A program made the translations under genes and the position numbers. This document shows, one piece after another, positions 37,699 through 47,179 of a stretch of DNA of 64,000 nucleotides. The stretch is from Alkanindiges hydrocarboniclasticus. GTDB taxonomy: Bacteria; Pseudomonadota; Gammaproteobacteria; Pseudomonadales; Moraxellaceae. The notes under the pieces were generated by a model. That model was not told where the DNA came from and did no database searches. It worked only from the letters and a program-made list of their open reading frames with translations. How positions within the stretch are numbered: position 1 is the stretch's first letter; each line of letters opens with the position of its first letter. The DNA is taken from positions 1 through 64,000 of the forward strand of contig NZ_MLCN01000007.1 in assembly GCF_001982605.1 (NCBI RefSeq), written 5' to 3'.

Positions 37699-39834
37699 AT
37701 GAGCGCTATCAAGTACCAGAAAGATCAGGATAACATTGTTACCTTAACACTCGATTCAAGCGGCCAGTCTGCCAACACCATGAATGCCGAGTTTCGTGAC
37801 AGCCTAAAAGACGTGGCCACCAAATTAAAAGCAGAAACTGATCTGGCAGGGGTCATCATCGCTTCTGCTAAAAAAACCTTTTTCGCAGGTGGTGACTTAA
37901 ATGAGCTGATTCAGGTTAAACATGAAAATGCCACTGAATTCTTTCAGCAGATTCAGGAGCTTAAGGCCCACATGCGTACCATTGAAACGCTAGGCAAGCC
38001 TGTGGTTGCTGCGTTAAATGGCACGGCACTGGGCGGTGGCTGGGAAATTGCACTGGCCACCCATCGCAGGATTGCCTTAAATGACCCAAAAACCAAATTT
38101 GGCCTGCCAGAAGTGACCTTGGGCTTGCTGCCGGGTGGCGGTGGCATTGTTCGCATGGTTCGTTTTCTGGGCCTGCAAAATGCATTTCCGTACCTAATGG
38201 AAGGCAAGCAGTTTGATGTGAAAACTGCGGTTTCTTTAGGGTTAGTGCACGATACCGCCGACAGCATGGATGAGGTGCTGGACAAAGCCCGCGCTTGGAT
38301 TAAAGCCAACCCCAAGTCCCAGCAGCCTTTTGATGTCAAAGGCTACAAGATTCCCGGTGGCGATCCACGCACGCCAGCCGTGGCTCAGGTACTGGCCATT
38401 GCACCTGCCATGCTGCGTGACAAAACCAAGGGTTGCTACCCTGCGCCAGAAGCCATTATGAGTGCAGCAGTTGAAGGCGCTCAGGTGGATGTCGATACCG
38501 CACTACGCATTGAAACCCGTTATTTCAACAAGCTCACCACCGGACAAGTGGCCAAGAACATGATTGGTACTTTCTGGTTTGGCCTGAACTCGATCAAGGC
38601 TGGCGGAAGCCGTCCACAGGGTATTGCACCGTGGCAAGCCAAGAAAGTGGCGGTACTGGGTGCTGGCATGATGGGCAGCGGTATTGCCTATTCATGTGCG
38701 ATTAAGGGCATTCAGGTGGTGCTCAAAGATGTATCACAGGAAGCGGCAGACAAAGGCAAAAGCTACAGCCAGAAATTGCTGGAAAAACGCGTTTCCCGTG
38801 GCCGCATGACTGCTGAGAAAAAAGACCAGATTCTTAGCCTGATCACCGCCTCTGCTGACTATAACGACCTTGCCGGTTGTGACCTGATTATTGAAGCGGT
38901 GTTCGAAAATCAGGAGCTTAAAGCAACAGTGACTCAGGAAGCCGAAAAGCATCTGGTTGAAGGTGGTATTTTTGCCTCCAACACCTCCACCTTGCCGATT
39001 AGCGAACTTGCCAAAGCCAGCCGTGATGAAAGCCACTTTATTGGTCTGCACTTCTTTAGCCCGGTTGACAAGATGCAACTGGTTGAAATCATCAAGGGTA
39101 AAAACACCAGCGCTGAAACACTGGCGCGTGCCTACGACTTTGTACAGCAAATTGCCAAAACCCCGATTGTAGTAAACGACAGCCGTGGCTTCTTTACCAG
39201 CCGTGTGTTTGGTACCTTTATTCAGGAAGGCATGCGTCTGGTGACTGAAGGCGTACACCCAGCCAAAGTTGAAATGGCAGCGCTCAAAGCCGGTATGCCG
39301 GTTGGCCCACTGGCTATTCAGGATGAAGTCAGCTTAAGCTTGACTGAACACATCACCAAGGAAACCCGCAAAGCGCTGCAAGCCGAAGGTCAAAACCTGC
39401 CGGAATCACCAGTGGAAGGGCTGGTTGAGTGGATGATTCATTCTGAAAACCGCAAGGGTAAAGCAGCAGGTGCCGGTTTTTATGAATACCCACAGGGTGG
39501 CAAGAAGCATCTGTGGGATGGCCTGTCCAAATGGCAAAAAACCAATGACATTAACGAGCAGGAAATGATTGACCGCATCCTGTTTGTGCAAGCGCTGGAC
39601 ACTGTGCGCTGTATGCAGGAAGGGGTGCTGGAGTCGGTGGTTGATGCCAATATTGGCTCCATCTTTGGCATTGGCTTTGCACCTTGGACTGGGGGAGCGA
39701 TTCAGTTCCTCAACCAATATGGTCTGGACAAAGCCGTACAGCGTGCTCAGCAACTTGAGGCCAAATATGGCGAGCGCTTTGCTGTTCCGCAACTGCTACG
39801 TGACAAAGCACAAAAAGGTGAACTGTTCCAGTAA
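37699..39834 (+). CDS. Bifunctional enoyl-CoA hydratase / 3-hydroxyacyl-CoA dehydrogenase
   Basis: The 711-residue multifunctional beta-oxidation protein (FadJ/FadB class). The N-terminal crotonase domain has FAGGDLNELI, GTALGGGWEIALATHRRIA and FGLPEVTLGLLPGGGG, whose Glu residues are catalytic. The NAD-binding dehydrogenase begins near residue 315 with VAVLGAGMMGSGIAYSC. It contains FASNTSTLPI and HFFSPVDKMQLVEII with the catalytic His, followed by the two C-terminal dehydrogenase repeats. It starts 23 bp after the thiolase with a good AAGGAG site. A strong terminator follows. Confidence 0.92.
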   Translation: MSAIKYQKDQDNIVTLTLDSSGQSANTMNAEFRDSLKDVATKLKAETDLAGVIIASAKKTFFAGGDLNELIQVKHENATEFFQQIQELKAHMRTIETLGKPVVAALNGTALGGGWEIALATHRRIALNDPKTKFGLPEVTLGLLPGGGGIVRMVRFLGLQNAFPYLMEGKQFDVKTAVSLGLVHDTADSMDEVLDKARAWIKANPKSQQPFDVKGYKIPGGDPRTPAVAQVLAIAPAMLRDKTKGCYPAPEAIMSAAVEGAQVDVDTALRIETRYFNKLTTGQVAKNMIGTFWFGLNSIKAGGSRPQGIAPWQAKKVAVLGAGMMGSGIAYSCAIKGIQVVLKDVSQEAADKGKSYSQKLLEKRVSRGRMTAEKKDQILSLITASADYNDLAGCDLIIEAVFENQELKATVTQEAEKHLVEGGIFASNTSTLPISELAKASRDESHFIGLHFFSPVDKMQLVEIIKGKNTSAETLARAYDFVQQIAKTPIVVNDSRGFFTSRVFGTFIQEGMRLVTEGVHPAKVEMAALKAGMPVGPLAIQDEVSLSLTEHITKETRKALQAEGQNLPESPVEGLVEWMIHSENRKGKAAGAGFYEYPQGGKKHLWDGLSKWQKTNDINEQEMIDRILFVQALDTVRCMQEGVLESVVDANIGSIFGIGFAPWTGGAIQFLNQYGLDKAVQRAQQLEAKYGERFAVPQLLRDKAQKGELFQ

Positions 39835-39856
39835 TAGCTCATCCGGCAGCTTACGG

Positions 39857-39882
39857 AAAAAGGCGCCTCGTGCGCCTTTTTT
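39857..39882 (+). terminator. Terminator after the beta-oxidation operon
   Basis: GGCGC / GCGCC stem (39862-39876) flanked by A5 and T6 runs, directly after the dehydrogenase stop. Confidence 0.88.
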
Positions 39883-39972
39883 CTGCACTGCTTTTTTTAA
39901 GCACAACTGATGCTGTTTTATCAGCCATGAAAAACCTATACTCCATATCACATAAACCCATGAGGTAACGTC

Positions 39973-40107
39973 ATGTCACAGCAACCGCTTAAACAGCCCT
40001 CGCGCCAAGAAGAAGAGCTACCTATGAAGGCAGTGTATTTTATTATTTCAGTTGGGGCTATTTTCGCGCTGATTTTTATGAGCTTTTTATATTTCTCAAC
40101 GCATTAA
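39973..40107 (+). CDS. 44-residue single-span membrane peptide
   Basis: A short gene below common length cut-offs. ATG 39973 has GAGG seven bases upstream. The peptide is polar for the first 17 residues (SQQPLKQPSRQEEELP), then has one hydrophobic helix of about 22 residues (YFIISVGAIFALIFMSFLYF) and ends FSTH. The coding pattern and ribosome site support a real gene. It sits alone between a terminator and the frameshifted lipoprotein gene. Function unknown; small single-span proteins often act as subunits or regulators of membrane complexes. Confidence 0.6.
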   Translation: MSQQPLKQPSRQEEELPMKAVYFIISVGAIFALIFMSFLYFSTH

Positions 40108-40385
40108 TGGTTATTAATTTATTCTAGCTTGTGGTAATCCTTGCTTAAACATAAATAATTAATCAAGTTTTCTAATTTTTAGTACGATGGGTTGATAGAC
40201 AAATATGCCCATATGCCAAACTATTTATTGCTGTCTTTGGTTACTATAGCAGTTAGATCCTGCTGTCTTGTCTACTACTTATCTTTTGCACAATTGACTT
40301 AAGAATTGTCACCTAAAAAAGAACTATAAAGTTACTGATATCAGGAGATTATCTAATTTACAGGAACAATTGATTCGAGGATTTT

Positions 40386-41845
40386 ATGCATTCCTACAAA
40401 AACTATTTCACTGCTCTCTCGCTTTGTAGCAGTGTAATCCTGTTGACTGCTTGTGGTGGAAGTAGCAGCACCAATACCAGTAATGAAACTACAAACCCCG
40501 ACATTAAGCCTCAGCCCTTTCAGTCCAGCTTTAGTAGCACATTAATAGTTGAGGAAAAATCTACGAATGCCTCAAAGAAATATGAGATTCAAAGCAAATC
40601 AACCAATGAAAAAGACAGCGTGCTTGCCTACAGTGTCATTACCGAGCTTGGCAATACACTGCAAAACTCTACAGATCAAGGTGATATCCAAAATCCTCGA
40701 TTAAATCAAATGATGCGCTTTGCGCTCGGTGAAAATAGCAATACTTTCAACCTTGATATTCAATATAATCCGCTCCTAAAAAAAGTAACGTTTTTACCTT
40801 AACTAAAAACGATATAAATTCTGATAATACTCAGCAAACCTTTAGTTGTAGACAGGAAGATTCTAGATTCAATGATCAATGCTCTGGTTCAACCGTTTAT
40901 TATGATCCTGCTACTGGCACGGCAGATATTAGTTTTACTCAGACTGTCCTAAAATCCAATAATTCATCTAATAACTTATTAATACTTAATGGAAAGCTTA
41001 AAGGCACTCTCTCGATTGCGCCGCAGACACTACAAGATATTCCAAAGACAAGCCATGGCTCAGTGACCATAGACGGAAAAACCCATCAGATTATAGCTGC
41101 GGTTAATAGTCCGGAGCAGATTATTGGGTCCAGAATTTTTAATACAGGTATTTCTGTTTTAACCGACAATGATATTAATATGGCCTTTAGCAAGGATAAT
41201 AATGGTCTTTACAGCCAGTATATAGATAGTAGTAAATACTTTTTAATTGCTCGACCGGCCGATACGCAAAATTTAAGGTTTACAGATTTACAGTCAGGCA
41301 GTCAATTTACCTTACTACCGACTCTATTCAATTTTTTTGGTTTTGGTAATGAACCTAAGCCAGCATCACTTATGATTAGTGCCTCAGTGGAAGCTTTAAA
41401 GCCAAAACAAGTATTAACGCTTCAACCGACACCATCAAGCTTGCCCGCAGCAGATCAGAATAACCCTTGGTATTCAGACAACTCGTATTTTAATCGCAGC
41501 AATATCCCTACTGACTTCAACGTGAGCGTGATCAATCACAATATCGTCACGATAGAAAGTCAGGACATTACCGCAACGATCCAAGATAAAAAACTAAAGT
41601 CTATTCAACTCCATACGCTATTACCTGATTATACTTCTAGTAGCTTAACCCGCTTAATTGTAATTGACTATCAGTGCGGTGAGGCAAACTCACCATGTAA
41701 AGGCGTTCAGGTTGAGCCGAATGGATTTGGTGTAAAATTTAATAATACTGTTCTTATAAACTCTAGCGCATCTAGCAATGCCAGTGATAATCCGTTGCCT
41801 TCAACCATTACATTAAATGGCGGGTTAGTCTATTTAGGTCGTTAA
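40386..41845 (+). pseudogene. Lipoprotein gene with a frameshift in an A7 tract
   Basis: The first part (40386-40802) has a signal peptide and a lipobox LLTAC with Cys at residue 23, then a Ser/Thr/Asn-rich stretch. It ends early at 40802. The next frame is open from 40769 to 41845, and its protein continues naturally (SNVFTLTKNDINSD...). Reading shifts by -1 at the run of seven A at 40778-40784; one added A would join both parts into about 486 residues. The second part has no ribosome site of its own. The gene is clearly more AT-rich than its neighbours. It may be a true pseudogene, a phase-variable gene, a slippage-expressed gene or a sequencing error. Function not recognised. Confidence 0.65.
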
Positions 41846-41856
41846 CTACCTCCATT

Positions 41857-41886
41857 AAAAAGCACGCTCAACTCAGCGTGCTTTTT
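41857..41886. terminator. Bidirectional terminator
   Basis: AAAAAGCACGCT and AGCGTGCTTTTT form a perfect 12-bp stem with a 6-base loop between the convergent lipoprotein and methyltransferase genes. Confidence 0.9.
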
Positions 41887-41896
41887 ATTATCTAAT

Positions 41897-43219
41897 TTAA
41901 TCGTCCTTTACGCCCAGCAACTCTTCCAGACTCTGCTGTTCAATGCCATAAAACTGCTTAAGTTCTTGTACTTTCTGCAACACCTCGGCCTGTTTTTTAG
42001 CATTCTGCGGTTTTTTTACCGCCAGAATCATTTTGTTCTTGCTTGTATGCTCCAGCGCAACAAACTCAAAAACCTTGGTGTCGTAACCATGGGCTTCCAG
42101 TAATAAGGCACGCATACTGTCTGTGAGCATTTCGGCCTGCTGCCCCAGATGCACGCCATATTGCAGCATGGGTTGCAACAACGTTGGCATTTTAAGTTGT
42201 GGGCGAATTTCCTTATGGCAGCATGGCGCGCACATGATTACTGCCGCATTTAAGCGAATACCAGTATGCAGGGCATAATCGGTGGCGATATCACAGGCAT
42301 GCAAGGCAATCATCACATCAATTCCACTCGAATGCGGCTCTCGACTTTTTGCGGCGCGCTGTGCCTCAGGATCAAAGCTACGCACATCACCCTGATAAAA
42401 TGTGATGCCTTGTGCGTCGACTGCCTGAGTTACTTTATTGCAAAACTGCACCAGTTCATCACGTAGCTCTACCCCAGTGACCTCTGCGGTTTTATGCAAT
42501 TGCTGCACAATATAATCATGCACGGCAAAAGTGAGATAGCCCTTGCCTGAGCCAAAATCTACCACTGAAATACCATCCTGCTGCCCGAGCTGAGCCTGTG
42601 CTACGGCATTGGCAAAAATTTCTACAAACTTGTTAATTTGCTTCCACTTGCGTGACATGGCTGGAATAATCTGGCCCTGCTGGTCGGTAACTCCCAGTTG
42701 CTGCAAGAATGGCCGCGATTGCTCCACATAGCGCTGTTTGGTGCGGTTATGTTGTTGGGTAGCACTATTGGGCAGTGCTGAGGCGGTGGCCGTTGTCAGC
42801 GCCTGTTGCTGACTAGCTGGCGGGCCATTAAAAGAAGAACGACCAGCCTGTTGCAATAACATCTGTGATAAAAGCGGCTTGCCTTTTTTGCTAATCATTA
42901 GTTGGTATTCATGGCTGGCATCTTTAACATTTACTTGCTTAAAGCCAGCATTCAGTTGCTGGGCGATTTCAGCCAGTGCGTCATTTAATAAAAAGTTTTT
43001 GGTAATGTCGCGGGTCTGGTAACGATATACAAAGCTCAGCATGGGCTGGTTTTTCAGACTGACTGAGCGAATCTGGATTTTTTCCAGCCCGGTCTCATGT
43101 CCCTTATATTTGCTTAAAATAATTTTTTCCAGTTGTTCAGCCACAAAAGCAGTGCGGATGACCTGCTGTAACTGATGAACGCTGTCCGATGACGAAACAT
43201 GTTGTGGCTGGTCAGACAT
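41897..43219 (-). CDS. Class I SAM-dependent methyltransferase
   Basis: A 440-residue protein. The N-terminal half (about 1-190) is a helical domain without a known name. From about residue 200 a Rossmann methyltransferase appears with motif I VVDFGSGKGYLTFAVHDYI, followed by EVTGVELRDELVQFCN, a DVMIALHACDIATDYAL strand and the cysteine-rich CAPCCHKEIRPQL segment. This pattern fits the Methyltransf_32 type of RNA/protein methyltransferase. The substrate is unknown. It stands alone, convergent to the lipoprotein gene. Confidence 0.8.
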   Translation of the reverse strand: MSDQPQHVSSSDSVHQLQQVIRTAFVAEQLEKIILSKYKGHETGLEKIQIRSVSLKNQPMLSFVYRYQTRDITKNFLLNDALAEIAQQLNAGFKQVNVKDASHEYQLMISKKGKPLLSQMLLQQAGRSSFNGPPASQQQALTTATASALPNSATQQHNRTKQRYVEQSRPFLQQLGVTDQQGQIIPAMSRKWKQINKFVEIFANAVAQAQLGQQDGISVVDFGSGKGYLTFAVHDYIVQQLHKTAEVTGVELRDELVQFCNKVTQAVDAQGITFYQGDVRSFDPEAQRAAKSREPHSSGIDVMIALHACDIATDYALHTGIRLNAAVIMCAPCCHKEIRPQLKMPTLLQPMLQYGVHLGQQAEMLTDSMRALLLEAHGYDTKVFEFVALEHTSKNKMILAVKKPQNAKKQAEVLQKVQELKQFYGIEQQSLEELLGVKDD

Positions 43220-43334
43220 GGCAATACTCAGTTTTACAATAACGGAAAACAGATATGATAAAACATCCCATTGATGCGTGCTAAAAATGGCTTTAAATTT
43301 ATGTTAATGTGGTACAAAACAGGTTTTAAATGAC

Positions 43335-43985
43335 ATGAATTCTTCAAATCCCATGGTGCCTTACAATAGTCAAGAAGAACGCATCAATGCCCTGACCCAC
43401 GCGCTGGGTGCTGTACTGGCCTTACTTGCCGGTATTTTTTTACTCAAAAAAGGCCTTGGCTCCCTCACTGGTGCCCAAAGTGCCGGACTGGTCATTTACA
43501 GCATCAGCATGGTGGTACTTTTTCTGGCCTCAACCTTGTATCACAGTATTCAATCGCCCAAGGCGCGTACCTTTTTAAAGCAGCTTGATCATAGTGCCAT
43601 TTACCTGCTGATTGCAGGCACCTATACCCCATTTTTAATGATCAGCCTTGAGGGCTTTAAGGCTGACCTGCTGTTATGGATTTTATGGGGCATGGCAGCA
43701 CTGGGTATTATTTTTAAACTGTTTTTTATTCACCAGTTTCCCAAAATTTCACTTACAGCTTATCTGGTTATGGGCTGGCTGGCGCTTTTTGTCCTGCCGG
43801 ATATTTATCATGCCCTACCTCCAGCAGGATTTTTCTGGCTGGTGGCTGGCGGTGTCAGTTATACGCTGGGAACCATTTTCTATGCCGCCAAAAAGTATCC
43901 CTATACCCATGCCATCTGGCACGTGTTTGTGCTGATGGGTGCCGCCTGTCATTGCTGGGCCATTTATTCGTATGTACTGCCTTAA
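43335..43985 (+). CDS. Hemolysin III / YqfA-family membrane protein
   Basis: A 216-residue protein with seven membrane segments, of the HlyIII/PAQR family. The signature is seen in ERINALTHALGAVLALLAG, STLYHSIQ, LKQLDHSAIYLLIAGTYTPF, YAAKKYPYTHAIWHVFVLMGAACH and related His/Asp/Ser metal-site residues. Members have been proposed to be hydrolases of membrane lipids; haemolytic activity is not general. Confidence 0.88.
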   Translation: MNSSNPMVPYNSQEERINALTHALGAVLALLAGIFLLKKGLGSLTGAQSAGLVIYSISMVVLFLASTLYHSIQSPKARTFLKQLDHSAIYLLIAGTYTPFLMISLEGFKADLLLWILWGMAALGIIFKLFFIHQFPKISLTAYLVMGWLALFVLPDIYHALPPAGFFWLVAGGVSYTLGTIFYAAKKYPYTHAIWHVFVLMGAACHCWAIYSYVLP

Positions 43986-44191
43986 AGTATGCATCACTGT
44001 TTAATTTTTTCTTAATAAAAACAGACTCCCTTTGTTTAAACCGGATTAAACACTGCTATCAACCACTGGTATCTCAACCCGGCTAGTGGCAATATTAGCC
44101 GCTTGATAAATTGTGTCTTTTTTAATCAGAGTAAATGGGTCTGCCATTGGCCATTTGATTAAAAATTATTTTTTCTGCACACCCGGGATAG

Positions 44192-45493
44192 ATGATGAGT
44201 AATGTTGCTGTGGCAGCGCCTGCCAAAACCAATTCTAAAGCAACGGTACTGTTTGCCAGTCTAATTGGTACGACCATTGAATTTTTTGATTTTTATATTT
44301 ATGCCACAGCAGCAGTGCTGGTATTTCCCCAGTTGTTTTTTCCCAGTAGCGATGCCAGCTCGGCTATTTTGCAATCCTTGGCCACCTTCGCCATTGCCTT
44401 TTTTGCACGGCCTGTAGGCTCTGCCCTGTTTGGGCATTTTGGTGACCGCATTGGTCGTAAAGCCACACTGGTGGCAGCTTTGCTCACCATGGGAGTTTCA
44501 ACTGTTGCCATTGGCTTGCTGCCCACCTATGCACAAATTGGTGTGGTTGCCCCTTTATTACTGGCACTATGCCGTTTTGGGCAAGGTCTGGGCTTGGGTG
44601 GTGAATGGGGCGGTGCTGTATTACTGGCCACAGAAAACGCCCCGCCGGGCAAGCGGGCATGGTATGGCATGTTCCCACAACTGGGCGCACCCATTGGCTT
44701 TTTAATGGCTGGCGGTTCATTCCTGTTGCTGGGTGAATTCTTAAGCGAAGCCGACTTTTTTGCCTGGGGCTGGCGCGTGCCTTTTCTGGCCAGTACGGTG
44801 CTGGTATTGGTCGGCCTGTTTGTACGCCTGAAAATCCATGAAACCCCGGTGTTTCAGGCTACGCTGGACAAGCATGAACAGGTAAAAGTCCCCATGATTA
44901 CCGTGTTTAAAGACCATGGTAAAATGCTGTTCTTGGGTACCTGCATTGCGCTGGCAACCTTTGTGCTGTTTTATCTGGTCACTGTCTTTGCCCTGACTTG
45001 GGGTACCACCAGCCTCGGTTATAGTCGCGAACATTTCCTGATTTTGCAGCTCATTGCCATTTTGTTTTTTGCAGCCTTTATTCCGGTTTCTGCACTGCTG
45101 GCAGACCGTCATGGCCGTAAAATTACCTTAAGTATTATTTCACTGGCCATTGCCGTATTTGGCCTGTTTATGGCGCCCTTACTCAATAGCGGCACCGATA
45201 CTGGGGTTCTGGCTTTTTTATGTATTGGCTTGGCATTGATGGGCCTGACCTACGGCCCGATTGGCACCATCCTGTCAGAGTTATTTCCCACCAATGTGCG
45301 CTATACCGGGGCTTCGCTGACTTTTAATCTGGCCGGAATTTTTGGGGCTTCACTTGCCCCCTATATTGCCATGTGGCTGGCCAAGACTTACAGCCTTCAG
45401 GCCGTTGGTTATTATCTGGCTGCTGCTGCCCTGATTACATTGCTGGCAGTTCTGGTGACGCATGAAACAAAAAATCAGCAATTGGACAATTAA
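44192..45493 (+). CDS. MFS transporter of the metabolite:H+ symporter family
   Basis: A 433-residue transporter with 12 membrane segments in the MHS branch (ProP, shikimate or citrate-type symporters). It begins with LIGTTIEFFDFYIYATAAVLVFPQLFFP, typical of that branch. It has ARPVGSALFGHFGDRIGRKATL and a GLGLGGEWGGAVLLATENAP segment. The substrate cannot be predicted. Two adjacent ATG codons (44192, 44195) are both possible starts. Stands alone. Confidence 0.87.
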   Translation: MMSNVAVAAPAKTNSKATVLFASLIGTTIEFFDFYIYATAAVLVFPQLFFPSSDASSAILQSLATFAIAFFARPVGSALFGHFGDRIGRKATLVAALLTMGVSTVAIGLLPTYAQIGVVAPLLLALCRFGQGLGLGGEWGGAVLLATENAPPGKRAWYGMFPQLGAPIGFLMAGGSFLLLGEFLSEADFFAWGWRVPFLASTVLVLVGLFVRLKIHETPVFQATLDKHEQVKVPMITVFKDHGKMLFLGTCIALATFVLFYLVTVFALTWGTTSLGYSREHFLILQLIAILFFAAFIPVSALLADRHGRKITLSIISLAIAVFGLFMAPLLNSGTDTGVLAFLCIGLALMGLTYGPIGTILSELFPTNVRYTGASLTFNLAGIFGASLAPYIAMWLAKTYSLQAVGYYLAAAALITLLAVLVTHETKNQQLDN

Positions 45494-45664
45494 ACACAGC
45501 GCTAATCGTCGGTTTTTTCATGTAGTTTTAAATGAAGTCAGCTAAGCTTAAGTGAAAGCTGACTCATGATTAAATCCTTGATGATTAAGCCCAAAGCCAG
45601 TTTATTGGGAGTGGTCAGCATTAAAAATATTGCGACTTAGCATTCGTATAAGGACGAGGAAATA

Positions 45665-47143
45665 TTGGTTAAACTTTCCAATCAGCACAATAACTCGCAT
45701 TATATTGATGAGCGTGTTTTCCTGCTGAAAATTGCGGTGGTACTAATTTGTTTACCCGCAATGCTGGTATTGTATGGCTGGCTATTTGAAGGCTACCTGC
45801 TGGCATGGTTGTTCCCGTCCGGTATTTCCATGAAGGCCAATTCGGCATTTTGCTTTATTCTGGCCAGTATTGCGCTTGTGCTGTTTTTAACCCGCCATCC
45901 AACGGCCACGCTCGTTCAACGCATCCTGTCGCTGCTTCTGATTCTGACTGGCCTGATGACCTCTTACCAGTACCTTACGGGCATTAACCTGCCGTATATT
46001 GATTCGGTTCTGGTACAAAACCAGTTGGTTGAAAACAATATAGCCAATGGTCAACTGTATTTTAACCGGATGTCCCCACTGTCCGGCATTAACTTTATTT
46101 TAAATGGTCTCAGCATTTTTTTACTGACCTTCCGTAATTACCATATTTTAAATCTGGCCCGTATTATTATTATTCCGGTAATTTTAACCGCAATCATGGT
46201 CCTGATTGGTTATGCCTATGGGGTACGTGAGCTGTACCGCTTTGGTTTTTACGTGCCACTATCACCCTTGTCAGCCATTGCTTTTATTGAACTCAGCGTC
46301 GCCTTGATGTTTATTCATGCTGAACGTGGTTTTATGCGCCTGTTTGTGGGCCAGACCCTGGGCAGCAAGATGGTACGCTGGCTATTGCCCACCCTGATTC
46401 TGGTGTTTATTACCATTGGTTGGCTTTGCCGTCAGGGCAACCTGATGGGCTGGTACAATAACCAGTTTGAAGTATCCATGCTGATTTTCCTGACCCTGTT
46501 TTTGTCGGGTTGCCTGATTATCTGGCAGGCACGTGCCCAGCATGGTCAGGAGCTGTTGCGCCAGCGTGCCCAGCATGCGCTGGAACTCAACAATATTAAC
46601 CTTGAGAAAAAAGTTGAGCGGCGCACGCAGGAACTGAAAAAGCTGATGGAAGACCTGGAAGCCCTAAGCCTGACCGACAGCTTAACGGGGCTTGCCAACC
46701 GGCGCGCCTTTGAACAACGCTTAAAAATGGAATGGCAACGTGCAACACGTTATGAGCACCCGCTCACTGTCATGCTGATTGATGTAGACCATTTCAAGCG
46801 CTTTAACGATGACTTTGGCCACCAGACTGGCGACCATGTGCTGGCACAGGTCGGGGCTATCTTGCAACAGGCGGTACGTACCACTGATCTGGCCTGCCGT
46901 TATGGCGGTGAGGAATTTGTGATTATCCTGCCGGATACGCCTCTGGATGACGCATTACCCATTGCCCACCGCATTCGTGAGCATGTGGCAGACTACCGCT
47001 GGGAAGCCCGTCAGGTTACGGTAAGTGTGGGTGTGGCACAGCTTAACCAGCAAAAGACCCCTAACCAGCTGGTGTCTGATGCTGATCAGGCGTTGTACCA
47101 AGCCAAGGCGGCTGGCCGTAATCAGGTCATTCATCTGGCCTGA
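45665..47143 (+). CDS. Membrane diguanylate cyclase (GGDEF)
   Basis: A 492-residue protein with TTG as the likely start, preceded by AAGGACGAGGA; no better start is near. About seven to eight membrane segments fill residues 20-300. A coiled coil (NNINLEKKVERRTQELKKLMEDLEAL) links to the GGDEF domain with DSLTGLANRRAFEQRL, LMLIDVDHFKRFND and the active site RYGGEEFVIILPD. An inhibitory RxxD site is plausible upstream. It makes cyclic di-GMP and may oppose the EAL protein at 34468-36144. Confidence 0.88.
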   Translation: MVKLSNQHNNSHYIDERVFLLKIAVVLICLPAMLVLYGWLFEGYLLAWLFPSGISMKANSAFCFILASIALVLFLTRHPTATLVQRILSLLLILTGLMTSYQYLTGINLPYIDSVLVQNQLVENNIANGQLYFNRMSPLSGINFILNGLSIFLLTFRNYHILNLARIIIIPVILTAIMVLIGYAYGVRELYRFGFYVPLSPLSAIAFIELSVALMFIHAERGFMRLFVGQTLGSKMVRWLLPTLILVFITIGWLCRQGNLMGWYNNQFEVSMLIFLTLFLSGCLIIWQARAQHGQELLRQRAQHALELNNINLEKKVERRTQELKKLMEDLEALSLTDSLTGLANRRAFEQRLKMEWQRATRYEHPLTVMLIDVDHFKRFNDDFGHQTGDHVLAQVGAILQQAVRTTDLACRYGGEEFVIILPDTPLDDALPIAHRIREHVADYRWEARQVTVSVGVAQLNQQKTPNQLVSDADQALYQAKAAGRNQVIHLA

Positions 47144-47179
47144 GGCCATTCGGTAAAAATAATTGAGCAAAACACGCAA

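Noticed and set aside
41063-41845. The second half of the split lipoprotein as an independent gene
   Set aside because: No ribosome site or signal peptide at its first possible start, and the frame is open far upstream into the first half.
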